Origin: Crossaster papposus
Taxonomy: Eukaryota; Echinodermata; Asteroidea; Velatida; Solasteridae
Direction: 5' to 3'
Length of the DNA stretch: 64,000 nt
Assembly (NCBI GenBank): GCA_037893245.1
Contig: JBAIAA010000776.1
Coordinates: 428,520-492,519 of the forward strand
This document shows, piece after piece, positions 13,401-22,869 of the stretch (its first letter is position 1; the number at the start of each line of letters is the position of its first letter). A program made the translations under genes and the position numbers. The notes beneath the pieces were generated by a model. The model was not told where the DNA came from, searched no databases, and saw only the letters and a program-made list of their open reading frames with translations.

Positions 13401-16400
13401 AGAGCAGCAGGCTGTTCCGTTCTCAGCTGACGAAAAACGCCACTAGTCTTCCTTCCGGCGTATCCACGTTTATCGATAGCTGGGTCATCGCTGCCGACGT
13501 ACAGGGCGCGCGGATCACAGATCTTCCGGACGAAGCGCCCGTAGTCACAGCTTTCCTCCAGGATAAAGTGAGTTTCGAAATCGTGTTTAGGGAGCTATAG
13601 AATACTCGGACTGTCGGACAGAAATTGAGCCTCATAATTCTGAAGTGATTTTATTCCTCAAATTAGATTTGTCCTGAATCCTCTAATTTTAGTATAATTT
13701 CACACATTCTCGAGAGTTAAAAGACACTGGTTTCACATTAAGCGTTCATGAACACGCGCGTAGCTTAAGGCCCTGTCACATTATATGCGATCTTATAGGA
13801 GACCTTACGGCGACCAAAAATATTTATCTAATTGAACAATCGCAGCTAAGACGCAAGAAATGTAAAAAAAAAATGTCTCAAGTGGCAAGAAAGTAGGTCA
13901 AGTTACGCTCATACTACGCTCTTAACTCTCTCTCTCTCTCTCTCTCTCTCTCTTTATGCGCTCATGTCAAACCCAATAACTCGATCTATAGTCGCTGCCG
14001 CTGCGCTCACACTGCGCTCGCACGGCGCTTGGTGCCCGTTTGGAGCTCGCACGGCGCTCGCACGGCGCTCGCACGGCGCTCGCACGGCGCTCGCACGGCG
14101 CTCGCACGGCGCTCGCACGGCGCTCGCACGGCGCTCGCACGGTGTTTCGAGTCAGTTGTGTTTGATAATCTTTTTGCCTGATAATTTTTTTGTTAGAATT
14201 GAAGTTTATTGTACATAAAATATTGCCCGTCCTTTGTGGATTACCTTATTTGATACAACCTGCTCAAGATTTAAAATACAGATAATGCACGCATAGCCTT
14301 GTGCATTTTTCGTTTAACTCGGTATGAGATAATTAATTGCTTCGTCTTGTAGACGATGAAGAACGGGAATCCCGAGATGCAAACTACGCAGTGCGTGTTC
14401 TGGGACTTCAGTCTCCGAGGCGGTATTGGCGAGTGGTCAACCGATGGATGCCGAATGGGCCCTTCGGTTGCCGGGCGAACTGTCTGTCACTGTAACCACA
14501 CCACTAATTTTGCCGTACTCGTGGTAAGCACGGCCACCCTTTAGAGCCATTCCATATAAAGCCGCGTTCGCATTGGACTTTTTTTGGTAAAACCTACAAA
14601 GACTGTTGTCAACTTTAACCAAATTCAATCCAATGCGGACGGATGGTAAAATTTTCAAATTTTCCATTTTACCCTCCGCAACAGTAAGATCTACAGGCCC
14701 AAGCTTCCAGCGGAGGATTTAACACCGTGAACTTTGACAGTCACGTACGGTAACCTTTGACAATATTAAGTCAAATGCGAACGCGGCTTTAGACAACTAA
14801 TGGTTCGAACATGTTAACCCAAGTATAAGGTGATTGTTTACCCAGCTCCTATATACACAATTCCAGATAATTTGTGTTTGTAGCGCTGATGAGTATGGTG
14901 TTTATAAAAAGAATCTCGGAAAAATTGCAAAGTCTAGCTTAATTGGATCCCAAGATATGGTCCATTACAGATCGTATGCACAAAACTGGCTTGTCCACGG
15001 GAGCTTCTTACATGTCTTCATCATGCTCATTTACAATGAAATATTTACACATCGGTACTGAATTTTCAAATTATAAACAGAGCATCCACAACCCAGTATC
15101 TAGTTTCATCCTGGATGTCTTCAGTAAGATCGGATGTAGTGTCTCCGTGGCGGCTCTGATCATCACCATATTCGTTTACACCGTCATTAAGTGAGTACTT
15201 ATCTTATTTAAAGATAATACACGGGAACATCTTCCCTCAAAATAAGAATGCGATTGCAGAGCATTACCCGAACATTGTATTGGATGTATAGTGCTTATTC
15301 CAAACATATTCACTTGATTCGCGTGAAGCCTTACTCACAGTAGGCCCCCTAGGTGTGAGACAGTTAGGAAGTTTACTGGATTTTCCACCTGTTTTTTTTT
15401 ATTTTATTTTTTGGCCATAGTATATAGTTAGCTATATATAGCTATAGTATAGTATAGTATTCAACAGTAATATAAGATTGGTTGTCTCGCTCTGAAAATA
15501 GTTTGGTCTCTAGTTTGATCTATTAGGAATAAGAAAGTTTGGACAGCCTATAGGGTTGTGGTGCTTGCACCCTTGAGCCTGGCCATTTATCACTCATTGC
15601 TTCTCCCCGTCCATGAATAAATGGGTACCTGTCAGGGCAGAGAAGGTTATTGTGGTTGATTGTTGCTGCTTTGTCATCTCAGGGAGTTGAGATGGTCTTT
15701 GGAGTGCTTCCCGATGATCAGGAGTAGTAATAATTTATGCAGGGCCTGGATCACCCTTACTGGTAGAGACGTGCGCTATGTGTTTTTTGTTATTATATTG
15801 ACAAAAGGTCCTTGAGATCACTGGAAGCCAGCCGCATCCTCGTCAGCTTCTGCAGCTCTTTGCTGCTCCTATATCTGGTCTTCCTGGCTGGCGTCGGGAA
15901 CACCTCCTCCCGCGAGGCTTGCATCGTTGCCGCCGTCTTGATGCACTACTTCGCCCTGACCTCCGTGGCCTGGATGGGCGTGGAGGCTGCTAACCTGTAC
16001 TTGAAACTTGTCAAGGTCTTCAATTCCGACGTGCAGCACTTTGTGCTCAAGGCGTCCATTGTTGCTTGGGGTAGGTGTACTGTTATAATAATAATGATTG
16101 GGGAGGCTAATCATCGCAGCTGGGACGCTGAATTGCAAAGGCCGCGGCTACACGTGGTCGAGTCGATGGCACGTATATACAGGCGCCTCTGGCAGCTGGT
16201 CATAGGACCCATATCTGACCACAGAGCACTGCCAATGATAGTAAATGTTGCTTTTTGGCAAAGGGAAGAAAACCGGAGGACCCGGAGAAAAACCCTCGTG
16301 GCACAGGAGAGAATCAACGACAAACTCTACTCACATTTGGTCCGAGGAATCAAACCCGGGAATCAAACCCGGAGAAACAAGTGTTTTTAAACACTTTTGA

Positions 16401-18299
16401 ATATTGCCACTTATGCATGCAGCTAGCTCCGCAATTCATTGACGTAAAACATGCGCTGAAGACTGGGTTGGGCGTGAAGCTGGACAATTCCAACACACGT
16501 TATGTACAAGTCAATTAACTATTAAATATAAATAGCGATCCAGAATAATAATTTAAAAATCCTATTTTGTACCTCCTTGACCATAGATAGTGGATGTACG
16601 ATTTGCCAACCCACATGTTTAGGTTTATTTACTGAGTTCTTGAAAGCTCTGTGACGGACATTACATGACGCATGGATTTGCCCAGCTCGAAATAAAAATG
16701 AGGAGTGCCTCTTCTTGCTAGATTTTTGTTTTTAAATACTTGTTGGTGTATGCAGGAGTACGAAGTTTCCGTCAGTCAGTGGAAAATAGGCTGTCCATCG
16801 AGTCCACCAACAAACATATTGTGACTCATTTTGTCTTCATTTTTGTCATCGAAGCAAGTTGTCAACGGTTTGTCCCTCTACGTTTCCCTTTTTTTACAGG
16901 ACTCCCGATGATTGTCGTCATTATCATTCTGGCGGTGGATCACACAGAGTATGACAATCAGAATAGGTAAGCATTAATTTTCTCATTAATTCTTCTGTGT
17001 CAAATCGGATGATTGCATATATTTATACAAAATACTCTGATACATTCAGTTTTTCTGGTTTCAACACATCGGCATAAGTGTTTTTGAAGTGCTGCACACT
17101 GCCAAGAAAACTAATGGTACGGATTTGTTCATTCCTAATTATGACGCATGGAACCAATTCGATACTATACGCGCAAGTAGATTATTACAAATTACGTAAA
17201 ATGTGGGACTCCTTAGCAATTTGTATTTTACTACAGCTGTTTCCTGAAGGCTGGCCCTGCCTTTTACTTTGGCGAACTTCTCGTCATTGGCCTCGTGCTG
17301 CTCTTCAATCTCTTTATCTTCGTGTTGGTCATCTGGACGTTGACGTGCGGCGCCGGCAAAGTCAAGAGCGCTTCCGACGAAAGCAAGCGGGCCGCGATCG
17401 TCAGGCGCCTGCAGAGTATGGTCTCAGTGGCGGTGCTGCTTGGAGTGACCTGGGCCTTCGGATTGTTGTCTGTCATCGACGCCGCCACCTTACCGTTCCA
17501 GGCCTTGTTCTGCGTCTTTAACTCCCTGCAGGGGCTACTGATCTTCCTACTCTTCGTCGTCCACCAGGAGAAGGTCCGGGAAGGGGTGAGTAATCTGCTT
17601 CGTTGCAGGCGGGAGGGCTCCACGGAGAGCAGGCTGACTTCGACCGACAGGACGAGGGAACCACCGGTGGGCTTCAAGAATGACGGCCTCAAGCAAGCGG
17701 AAGCCGACTCCAGCATCTACGAAGACATAGATGCGACCTGCCAACCTCACGAGATGGTGGCTTCAAAAGGTAAGACGCAGAGCGCCTACCAAGACCTGCT
17801 CAGAACCAACGCCCAGTCTATCACACCAGAAGGCAAGACGCCTTGCGCCTTGACCAACGACCTACCTAACAGGCCGATGAAGCCAAAGCCAAAGACACAG
17901 AAGAAACCACCGGTTATCTTCAGGATGTCTTCCACCAGACTGGGAGAGGCCCCATGCCTCTACGATGACGTCGATGGTGCCTATGACCAACCGAGCAGCA
18001 TGCAGTCCGGGAGTAAGCCCACTCCCAAAGGAAAGGCTAAAAGACCACCGGCGGTAGCGCCGAAGTTTCGAAAGGACAGCACCTCACCGAGGGAAGCTTC
18101 GCGCCACTACCAGAACACCGAGATTCCCAAGAAAAAAACCACACCAGGCGGTAGGACTTGCAAGAAACCACTTGTCTCATTCAAAAAAAGAGATGATGCC
18201 ACCAAACAGGGACAAGTTTCCCACACCTACGAGTCCCCATTGTCTTCCCAATCCCAATCCTATGACAACGTGGTCGTTGACGAAAATAATTACATGTAA
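1008..18299 (+). CDS. Adhesion GPCR with EMI and EGF domains, 5' incomplete, ~21 exons
   Basis: Exons chosen from splice sites and matching phases: 1008-1091, 1423-1487, 2212-2307, 3179-3319, 3902-4006, 4377-4625, 5330-5465, 5715-5925, 6779-6959, 7389-7703, 8522-8849, 9041-9155, 10973-11140, 11622-11768, 12400-12784, 13383-13567, 14353-14523, 15081-15190, 15808-16070, 16900-16966 and 17237-18299. All junction phases agree and the frame stays open for 1528 codons. The domain order is EMI, EGF-like, beta-sandwich modules, GAIN, GPS, seven membrane segments and a ~235-residue cytoplasmic tail. Family B2 receptors sit in the plasma membrane, self-cleave at the GPS and signal through a tethered agonist. 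The signal-peptide exon is not seen and is probably left of the window or hidden in 1-1000. The least certain boundaries are the 5' ends of the exons at 6779 and 15081. The ligand is unknown. Confidence 0.85.
1759..2002. mobile_element. hAT-like MITE with 8 bp target duplication
   Basis: The 244 bp element is flanked by an exact 8 bp repeat CTATAGGA (1751-1758 and 2003-2010). Its ends are inverted: CAGGGTTGTAGTCGAGTCC against CAGGGATGTAGTCGAGTCC, 18 of 19 matching. CAGGG ends with 8 bp duplications are the hAT signature. Inside are short tandem variants of cagggactt(g/a) and cacaagtc. It lies in the intron between the second EMI exon and the first EGF exon and has no coding capacity. Confidence 0.85.
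2212..4006 (+). CDS. Three phase 1-1 EGF-like exons of the adhesion GPCR
   Basis: Exons 2212-2307, 3179-3319 and 3902-4006 each begin and end in phase 1, typical of shuffled EGF modules. The first reads CSPSCTNGGTC..YCSNC..GYYSPDC, a compact EGF/laminin-EGF pattern. The second has CRSIANC...YC...CKGCEGDYGW and flows into the third (NACYPGTCTSGQCTCSSGFSGKDC), a canonical EGF. For the second exon I chose the donor at 3320, not the nearer GT at 3314, because only the former avoids a stop at the junction with 3902. These modules are extracellular and probably bind ligand or matrix. Confidence 0.7.
4377..11140 (+). CDS. Beta-sandwich-like ectodomain exons of the adhesion GPCR
   Basis: Eight exons (4377-4625, 5330-5465, 5715-5925, 6779-6959, 7389-7703, 8522-8849, 9041-9155, 10973-11140) encode extracellular modules without a firm family name. 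Recurrent blocks suggest FN3- or Ig-like folds: TWEGWSDRHAGIKEYKLEV, then GVYSFVLSVVDNVDNERRCRRFVLFD. Later come DSIRFWVEARDLAGHSV, VDSSPPVIEDT and AFDAHSGVKAIDWWLFD. The exon at 10973 holds a cysteine-rich insert (CEPPACLCTPLGDC) followed by FVIVFSVTNNAGLS. A longer 5' end of the 6779 exon (from 6691) is open but breaks phase. The exon near 10.97 kb starts after GATTCCCCAG, which keeps phase with the exon ending at 9155. Function is unknown beyond probable adhesion. Confidence 0.65.
5075..5212 (-). repeat. SINE copy (antisense)
   Basis: It shares with 800-952 and 10618-10733 the AGAAGAATATTC segment and the block gcgggattcgaacccaggcc acag, which is a reversed tRNA-like B box. It lies in the intron between the exons at 4377 and 5330. 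Confidence 0.5.
5990..6235 (+). repeat. tRNA-derived SINE remnant
   Basis: A box-like TAGCTTAGACGGTAGAGCA is followed by a degraded B box and then a unique body with the phrase gtatagcacttcggtgtggta. It lies in an intron. The tRNA part is too degenerate to be a functional tRNA gene. Confidence 0.45.
9247..10184. mobile_element. Harbinger-like non-autonomous DNA transposon, 938 bp
   Basis: The termini GGGCCGTATTCACAAAAC and the exact inverted copy GTTTTGTGAATACGGCCC lie outside a direct CTG on each side (9244-9246 and 10185-10187). A 3 bp CWG duplication is a known Harbinger feature. Subterminal regions on both sides are packed with ACTTAAGT/CTTAG-type words and a second, internal copy of GTATTCACAAAA. 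No reading frame of useful size exists, so a trans-acting transposase would be needed. Confidence 0.75.
10618..10733 (-). repeat. SINE copy (antisense)
   Basis: Third copy of the family at 800-952 and 5075-5212, recognised by gattcgaattcagatc and gtggaatgcgaggacagtacc. It is followed by a C-rich simple tract. Confidence 0.45.
10734..10872 (+). repeat. C-rich simple repeat (CCCAC/CCCAA)n
   Basis: Successive runs of CCCAC, CCCTA and then CCCAA units. It resembles telomeric sequence only superficially: the CCCTAA form occurs about once and the rest is CCCAA or CCCAC. It lies in the intron before the exon at 10973. Confidence 0.8.
11622..14523 (+). CDS. GAIN domain and GPS exons of the adhesion GPCR
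   Basis: Exons 11622-11768, 12400-12784, 13383-13567 and 14353-14523 encode the GAIN domain. The helical part includes NVGIFVDALVNDTDDAS and VTEKVVKIVSNLLKM. The beta part includes VSFILYESSRLF and DSWVIAADVQGARITDL. The GPS is complete: CVFWDF...GEWSTDGC...CHCNHTTNFAVLV, with both disulfide pairs, the paired Trp and a His-Thr-Thr site. Family knowledge puts autoproteolysis between the two Thr, leaving a tethered agonist that starts TNFAVLV. Nothing in the sequence suggests loss of cleavage. The adjoining introns carry the 164 bp palindrome, the 11 bp minisatellite and a TA-flanked MITE. Confidence 0.85.
12963..13126. repeat. 164 bp near-perfect palindrome
   Basis: Arms of about 75 bp face each other around the centre CCCTCGGCTTCGCCTCGGG. 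The outer ends are ACAAATATTGACTGCTTT and AAAGCAGTCAATATTTGT. It lies in the intron between the GAIN exons at 12400 and 13383. A similar centre (CGAGGCGAAGCCGAG) sits in the imperfect hairpin at 41289-41399, suggesting a foldback element family. Confidence 0.85.
13920..14152 (+). repeat. (TC)n tract and 11 bp minisatellite
   Basis: A (TC) run at about 13926-13953 is followed by diverged and then perfect copies of the 11 bp unit GCTCGCACGGC, roughly nine or ten in tandem from 14044. The GC-rich array contrasts sharply with the AT-rich intron. Because 11 is not a multiple of 3, the apparent 84-residue frame across it is an artefact. Confidence 0.9.
14559..14789. mobile_element. TA-flanked MITE, 231 bp
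   Basis: The ends AAGCCGCGTTCGCATTGGACTT and AAGTCAAATGCGAACGCGGCTT are inverted with one mismatch and flanked by TA on both sides. This fits a Tc1/mariner-type non-autonomous element. It lies in the intron just after the GPS exon. No coding capacity is seen. Confidence 0.7.
15081..17594 (+). CDS. Seven-transmembrane exons of the adhesion GPCR
   Basis: Exons 15081-15190, 15808-16070, 16900-16966 and the start of 17237-18299. TM1 is IGCSVSVAALIITIFVYTV. TM2 follows SLRSLEASRILVSF. TM3 contains REACIVAAVLMHYFALTSVAWMG. TM4 is GLPMIVVIIILAVDHTEYDN. The second extracellular loop has the conserved Cys in SCFLKAGPAFYFGE. TM6 is LLGVTWAFGLLSVI and TM7 FQALFCVFNSLQGLLIFLLF; the TM6 and TM7 signatures are diagnostic for family B2. 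The exon at 16900 is only 67 bp, but its phases (1 in, 2 out) fit both neighbours and its acceptor has a strong pyrimidine tract. Confidence 0.9.
15555..15775 (+). repeat. SINE-like interspersed repeat remnant
   Basis: The stretch contains the phrases cttgagcctggccattta and aaatgggtacctgtcagg followed by a pyrimidine/purine-mixed tail. It has the look of a decayed interspersed repeat common in echinoderm introns (recalled, not searched). No frame or splice pair of the host gene falls within it. Confidence 0.35.
16255..16395 (-). repeat. SINE-like repeat in intron before TM4 exon
   Basis: The block accggaggacccggagaaa and the doubled gaatcaaacccgg (a reversed B box) indicate a tRNA-like SINE on the minus strand. 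Frames across it are short and incompatible with the splice phases of the receptor. Confidence 0.4.
17595..18299 (+). CDS. Tyrosine/proline-rich repeated cytoplasmic tail of the adhesion GPCR
   Basis: After TM7 the last exon encodes ~234 residues with no membrane segment. Four modules repeat a basic/proline start and a tyrosine: REPPVGFK..SIYEDID, KKPPVIFR..CLYDDVD, KRPPAVAPKFR..RHYQNTE and KKPLVSFK..HTYESP. The F-to-Y distance is 14-16 residues each time. Further tyrosines lie in AYQDLL, AYDQPS, SYDNVV and the C-terminal NNYM. These resemble SH2 docking sites (YEDI Src-like, YQNT Grb2-like, YDQP Crk-like), with SH3-type proline motifs between them. A short GKT/GRT-type lead precedes some modules. 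Tail phosphorylation is inference. The stop codon is at 18297-18299. Confidence 0.75.
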   Translation: MLRCRREGSTESRLTSTDRTREPPVGFKNDGLKQAEADSSIYEDIDATCQPHEMVASKGKTQSAYQDLLRTNAQSITPEGKTPCALTNDLPNRPMKPKPKTQKKPPVIFRMSSTRLGEAPCLYDDVDGAYDQPSSMQSGSKPTPKGKAKRPPAVAPKFRKDSTSPREASRHYQNTEIPKKKTTPGGRTCKKPLVSFKKRDDATKQGQVSHTYESPLSSQSQSYDNVVVDENNYM

Positions 18300-19470
18300 T
18301 TGTACACATTGTACTATCAGAAAATAGTACAAAAATAATGGGTTAATTTGTAAAGGAATAATACACTTGAAAACTGTCAGTATAATACACCTGTAAGTGT
18401 ACTATATTTAGCTTTCTCATTTATATCTTATTTACTGAAAACGGACTTGATTTAAAAAATACCTTTTTGTTTAATACACTCTGTATAGCATGAACAAAGC
18501 TGACAGCTACAGCAATATTTGACATTTTCATCACTTGAAACTCCGATCTTTAAATATTATTAAAAAAAATAATTTGAAAAATTTGGGGGAGGTAATGAAA
18601 TAATGAGAACGATTTTCTTTAGGCAGGTTCGTAATTATTTTTTTGCATTTCACGTTTTAATAATCAATGGCAAAAACCTTCATCTGTTGTTGTTGTTAGT
18701 TAAAACCTACTTTAAATAGAAATTATATCAATTACACAGAAAGCATTTGCAGTTTGTTAACCAAAACAATATGACCGTAGATCTTAGCAAATGTATAGTC
18801 GTTCAAGAACGGTTTAAAAGAAATGTTTCGTAAAATTCAGTTTGAGTATAGTTTAAAATTTTCGTTCGTCAAATGAGGAATATTGAATGATTAGGGTTTG
18901 GAAAATGTAAATTTTAACTCTTTCGACTAGCCATATAAAGGACAACTCTTTTTATTTTTGTTTTTATAGTTGTAATTCATTATGGTTCCTCGAAAAAGTG
19001 AAAACAATTTTTGAAGTTGCTTTCACTTTAAAAATAACTTAATATTTTACTCTTTTTGGAGTGGTTTTATAAGAGATTTATTCTTTTTTTGAGAGTGAGC
19101 TAGTCACTATTTTACATTTAGAGAGGACTAAAAGGTATAAAGCATTGCACACAAAGCAAGGATTAATTGGAGAGAAATTGAACGGCTAACATATTTTAAA
19201 TATTTTATAAGATGGCATATCATGCTATAGCATTATACAGAGATAATAAATATAAAAGTACTTTTAAATTGTTTAGCAACATACATTTGATCTGTTGCTT
19301 CCTTTGTGCATGTAAATATTTACAGCGCTTAGATGCTGAAAGTAAAAACGCTTAGTAAGATGATTGCTTTGTTATACTCGGAGATTATTATTTGTATTTG
19401 TAATATTTTTAATCAATAGTTGCATGTTGTCACATTCAAGGTGAATAAAATTCAACAAAATTGCAAATAC
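18300..19470 (+). other. Probable 3' UTR of the adhesion GPCR
   Basis: About 1.2 kb of AT-rich sequence follows the stop codon with no frame or recognisable repeat. AATAAA-type poly(A) signals occur at about 19249 and 19443. The true cleavage site cannot be told from sequence alone. Confidence 0.45.
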
Positions 19471-20019
19471 CCTGCTGCATCGGGCTGTTGTTTTTTGGTA
19501 AATTTGTCCAAGAATTGTCTACATTTCCTAGCCCTAGCCCTAGGTGTGATATGAAAACCAGACTCGTGTGAATATCGGACCCACTTTTGCTATTATTGGT
19601 AATTAGACCCTCTCATGTGACCGATAACTCTCCTAATTAGCATGATCATCACTTAATTACGCATGCGCAATACTTCCAATGAGTCTGTAGTCTGAAATTC
19701 ATGTTGCACCTGAATTGGATTGTGTCGAAATAGTATGGAAGCAAATTCGAAAAGAAGCTTTCGTTTTAACCCTTAAGGTTCGGCACTTTTACATGAAAGG
19801 GGTGTCTCTGGAGTCTTATAAGACCGGGTGTAAGCATCTAAGGTGGCAGCAAGGTACTGTAATTCACCAATTTCTCAAGGTACCCCGCCTTGCTACTCAC
19901 ATCCCCTAAATGTCTATTTTGTAGGAACAAAGTATAGGCTGAAGAAAAACAAATTGTACACACCGTACCATTATTGTTTCTATTGAAAAACAATGGTCTA
20001 AGGATGGTGTTGTTTCCCA

Positions 20020-20501
20020 TCGGTCCAATCCACACGTTGATTTTCTCTCGGCTATCAGGACGGGATTTGGAATGGTAATGATTGGAGGAAACAATAGACA
20101 GGTGCTTACACAACCGTATACATTTATTGAACGATCGCAGACTGCATTGAGGAATGTATAGTGTGATGAGTTCTTTGATATAACCCGGTACTGATTCATT
20201 TAATGCTTTCCAGTTTAAGAGTATATAGTATTTTGAATCGGATTCGCCAGAGTGCTGTATTTGGAGCATGTTGCAGTTTGTCCAGATTATACCTTGAAAT
20301 TTTGAACAAAATACACACAAAGCCCATCGCCAGCCCATTTTCGCGAGAGCGCACACATACAATGTACTGGACTGGTATACGACGTATACGGAATGTTAAG
20401 TTTGCAATGTACAAAATATTTCGACTTAAGTTCACGACCTCTTCCGACCTGTGTAGTGTCTGGGGGAAGGAATCAGGACTCCATGTTCTGAACGGTTGCA
20501 C
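20020..20501 (-). pseudogene. Decayed non-LTR reverse transcriptase C-terminal fragment
   Basis: Two minus-strand frames overlap and must be joined by a frameshift. The upstream one has YNLDKLQHAPNTAL, resembling the LQ(R/K)LQNxAA block after the RT palm in jockey/CR1-like LINEs. The downstream one has ALNESVPGYIKELITLYIP followed by SLRS, the usual conserved C-terminal block. No other RT motif is present, so it is a short dead remnant. Confidence 0.6.
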
Positions 20502-21173
20502 ATAATACGGTCTTAATTAATTCGTTAACTGTAGTTAAATTACAGCAATTTCAATTCTATATGACGGCAATACACCCTCCAAGTGAGACGAGCTAAGTTC
20601 TTCAAGCTCTTCACTCATCTGGGTAAGTTTGGCCCAATTTATGAACTGCCCTGCATGCACCGCATCCGCACAAGTGTTGGTGCAACGGCGAAATGAAGGC
20701 GGTGCCAAAATGGCTGACGAGAAATAAAACTAGCCCTGGACTACGTGGATTTACTTGGTACTGCCTTGCACTGGATTTTGCTAAGCATAGGATTCTGCTA
20801 AGCACAGGCAAGTTTAAGTTTTATTGGCAGCATGTGATTATTTTGTTAGAAGTAGCGGCCATAACAGAACAACGCTTTTTAGTTTGGATATTGAATAGTC
20901 TTCACCAATCTTCCTGTCTATCAGTGCATGATAAATCATTGAAATGATATCCATAATGTTTTTTCAGTTCGATGTCACGTGACGACAACGTAATTTATGT
21001 ACACAATAAGGACATTACCACTGGGGGTTATTTCCCAGTCGACAAAACTATATGTTTCAAAAAACGCGTGTCGTTTTTCGAGGTTGCTCCCCTCGAAGGT
21101 GGTTTTGTCCAGTATAGTGCTTTAATTTACTCTTCATTTTAATCCCCAACAATATTTCCTGTTTCACCGGTAG

Positions 21174-21265
21174 CAACCAGCAGGTGCGACACGAGGCGAA
21201 GCCTACCAAGACGGAGAAAGACACTGTCACCATAGCACAGCGGGCAGTAGTCTTCCCTGCAGACG
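21174..21265 (+). CDS. Orphan candidate exon, unrecognised
   Basis: A 92 bp GC-rich island has a pyrimidine-rich acceptor (ending ACCGGTAG) and a consensus donor (GTGAGT). The best frame starts in phase 2, ends in phase 1 and reads NQQVRHEAKPTKTEKDTV followed by TIAQRAVVFPAD. I recognise no domain and found no partner exon on the plus strand nearby. It may belong to a gene with very long introns, or to a lost gene. Confidence 0.3.
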
Positions 21266-21663
21266 GTGAGTTTTAGAAAGATGAACAAATACCATATCAA
21301 TTATAATTATGAAAAGCTTGACATAGAGGAACTTTTGTCTTCCGGTTACAATCGGTGCTCAGCACGGTTGTTTGTCCGTCGTTCTTCATTCAGCTATGCG
21401 TGCCTAACTCCTAAAGCGCATTACACCGTACCATGTATAATGGGTCATTGTCCAATACTCGGTCGACCATATTTATAATAACTTTCATGGCACAAACATA
21501 TACATAATACACCCCACCTAATTGTACTATTGTTTAAAATAATCCCGGCAACAGCACAACATTATAGTGTCGGTTGTGCACATCAATCGGTAGTATGCGC
21601 ATCAGCCGTAAGTTGGATGCCCGAAAAATATAACTTAAAACAATCATGTAAAATAAACCTAGT

Positions 21664-21749
21664 GTCTATGTTTATTTTCCATAAATTGTACTTATCAAGG
21701 ACATTATAAGCCTCGGATTTTAGGCTATTGTAACCATGGACAAGAATTA
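21664..21749. repeat. Interspersed repeat, left part (split by LINE)
   Basis: The sequence from TTTTCCATAAATTGTACTTA to CCATGGACAAGAATTA matches 40521-40591. The right part of the same repeat resumes at 26072. The LINE in between was therefore inserted into this repeat. Confidence 0.7.
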
Positions 21750-22050
21750 TTTATTTATTTATTTATTCCATTTCTTTACCCAGGGTGTGCCCAAACAGTT
21801 TAAAACTGGTTTTCATTGGGGCCCTGCATACATCATCAAATAAAATAACAGTACATATTATAAATACAAGGATATTACAGGAATTCTAAACATTAATACT
21901 AATTCTGATTTACGAGATAGGCAAAAACCCGCCAAATAAAAAACCTTTTAGGTGAAAAATAAGAAGGGGAAATTCCTATCCGGCTCCACATTATAGTGGC
22001 AACCAAGTTCTAACTCCGTAGATCAGCGCAATTGGCATAATATCTAACAC

Positions 22051-22869
22051 TCAGATGGCATGTCGGAGCTCTGATTTAAATGTGCTTAATGAGTCCAATG
22101 TTCGCAATTGTTCGGGCAGATTATTCCAAATATTTGCACCACTCACAGCGAAACTTGTGGCGTAGCATTCTTTTTTGGCGAAAGGAACTTTCAGTGCCGT
22201 GTGGGTTGATTGCCTTGTTTCGCGAATTACTGTAAGTGGTTTGAAAATATTTGTCATGTACAAAGGAGTCATTTTGTTGATACTTTTGAAGACAAGAATA
22301 GCCTTTTTTGACTTGACTCTTTTTGAAAAAGGGGTCCAATTAAGACGAGCAAACATATCCTCTGAAGGGGTGAGGAAGGGACATTTAAGGATTATCCGCG
22401 CGGCTCTTTTGAGACATTTGTTTAACATATTATCGTGAGATATGTACCTTCCTCCCCACACAGTACAACAATACTCTAATGTTGGCATAACTAGACTTAC
22501 AAATAGTGTGTGCAAGCTGTGCTGAGGAATACAATCACGGATTCTTCTTAGTATACCTAATTTAGACACCACATTTTTTCCTACGTATTCGACATGTGGG
22601 CCCCAACTTAATGCTTCATCAATAATTACACCCAAACATTTATAAGACTTCACATTTTCAATACGACTACCAGCAATGCATACATTTAAATTAACATTAG
22701 ATATTTTCTGCCTAGTACCAATAAGCATGCATTTGGTTTTGGTGGCATTTAAAGCTAGCTTGTTTCTTCCGCACCAGTTGTGAAAACTAGTAAGAGCTGT
22801 ATTTAAGCTACTTTCTATTATATTAATGTTGGAGGAGCTACACGTTAATGTTGAGTCATCTGCATACAT
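22051..22869 (-). pseudogene. LINE ORF2, C-terminal reverse transcriptase part (frameshifted)
   Basis: It begins at the RT active site MYADDS and continues through KTKCMLIGTR, the thumb region (LEYCCTVWGGRY) and the usual C-terminal NLPEQLR block. Its frame differs from the upstream ORF2 part. The break lies between the GVPQGSI and YADD motifs, near 22937-22943, where one base appears missing. Confidence 0.85.

Noticed and set aside
13964..14218. 84-codon frame reading RRSHGARTALA repeats
   Set aside because: It is a translation of the 11 bp minisatellite in an intron.
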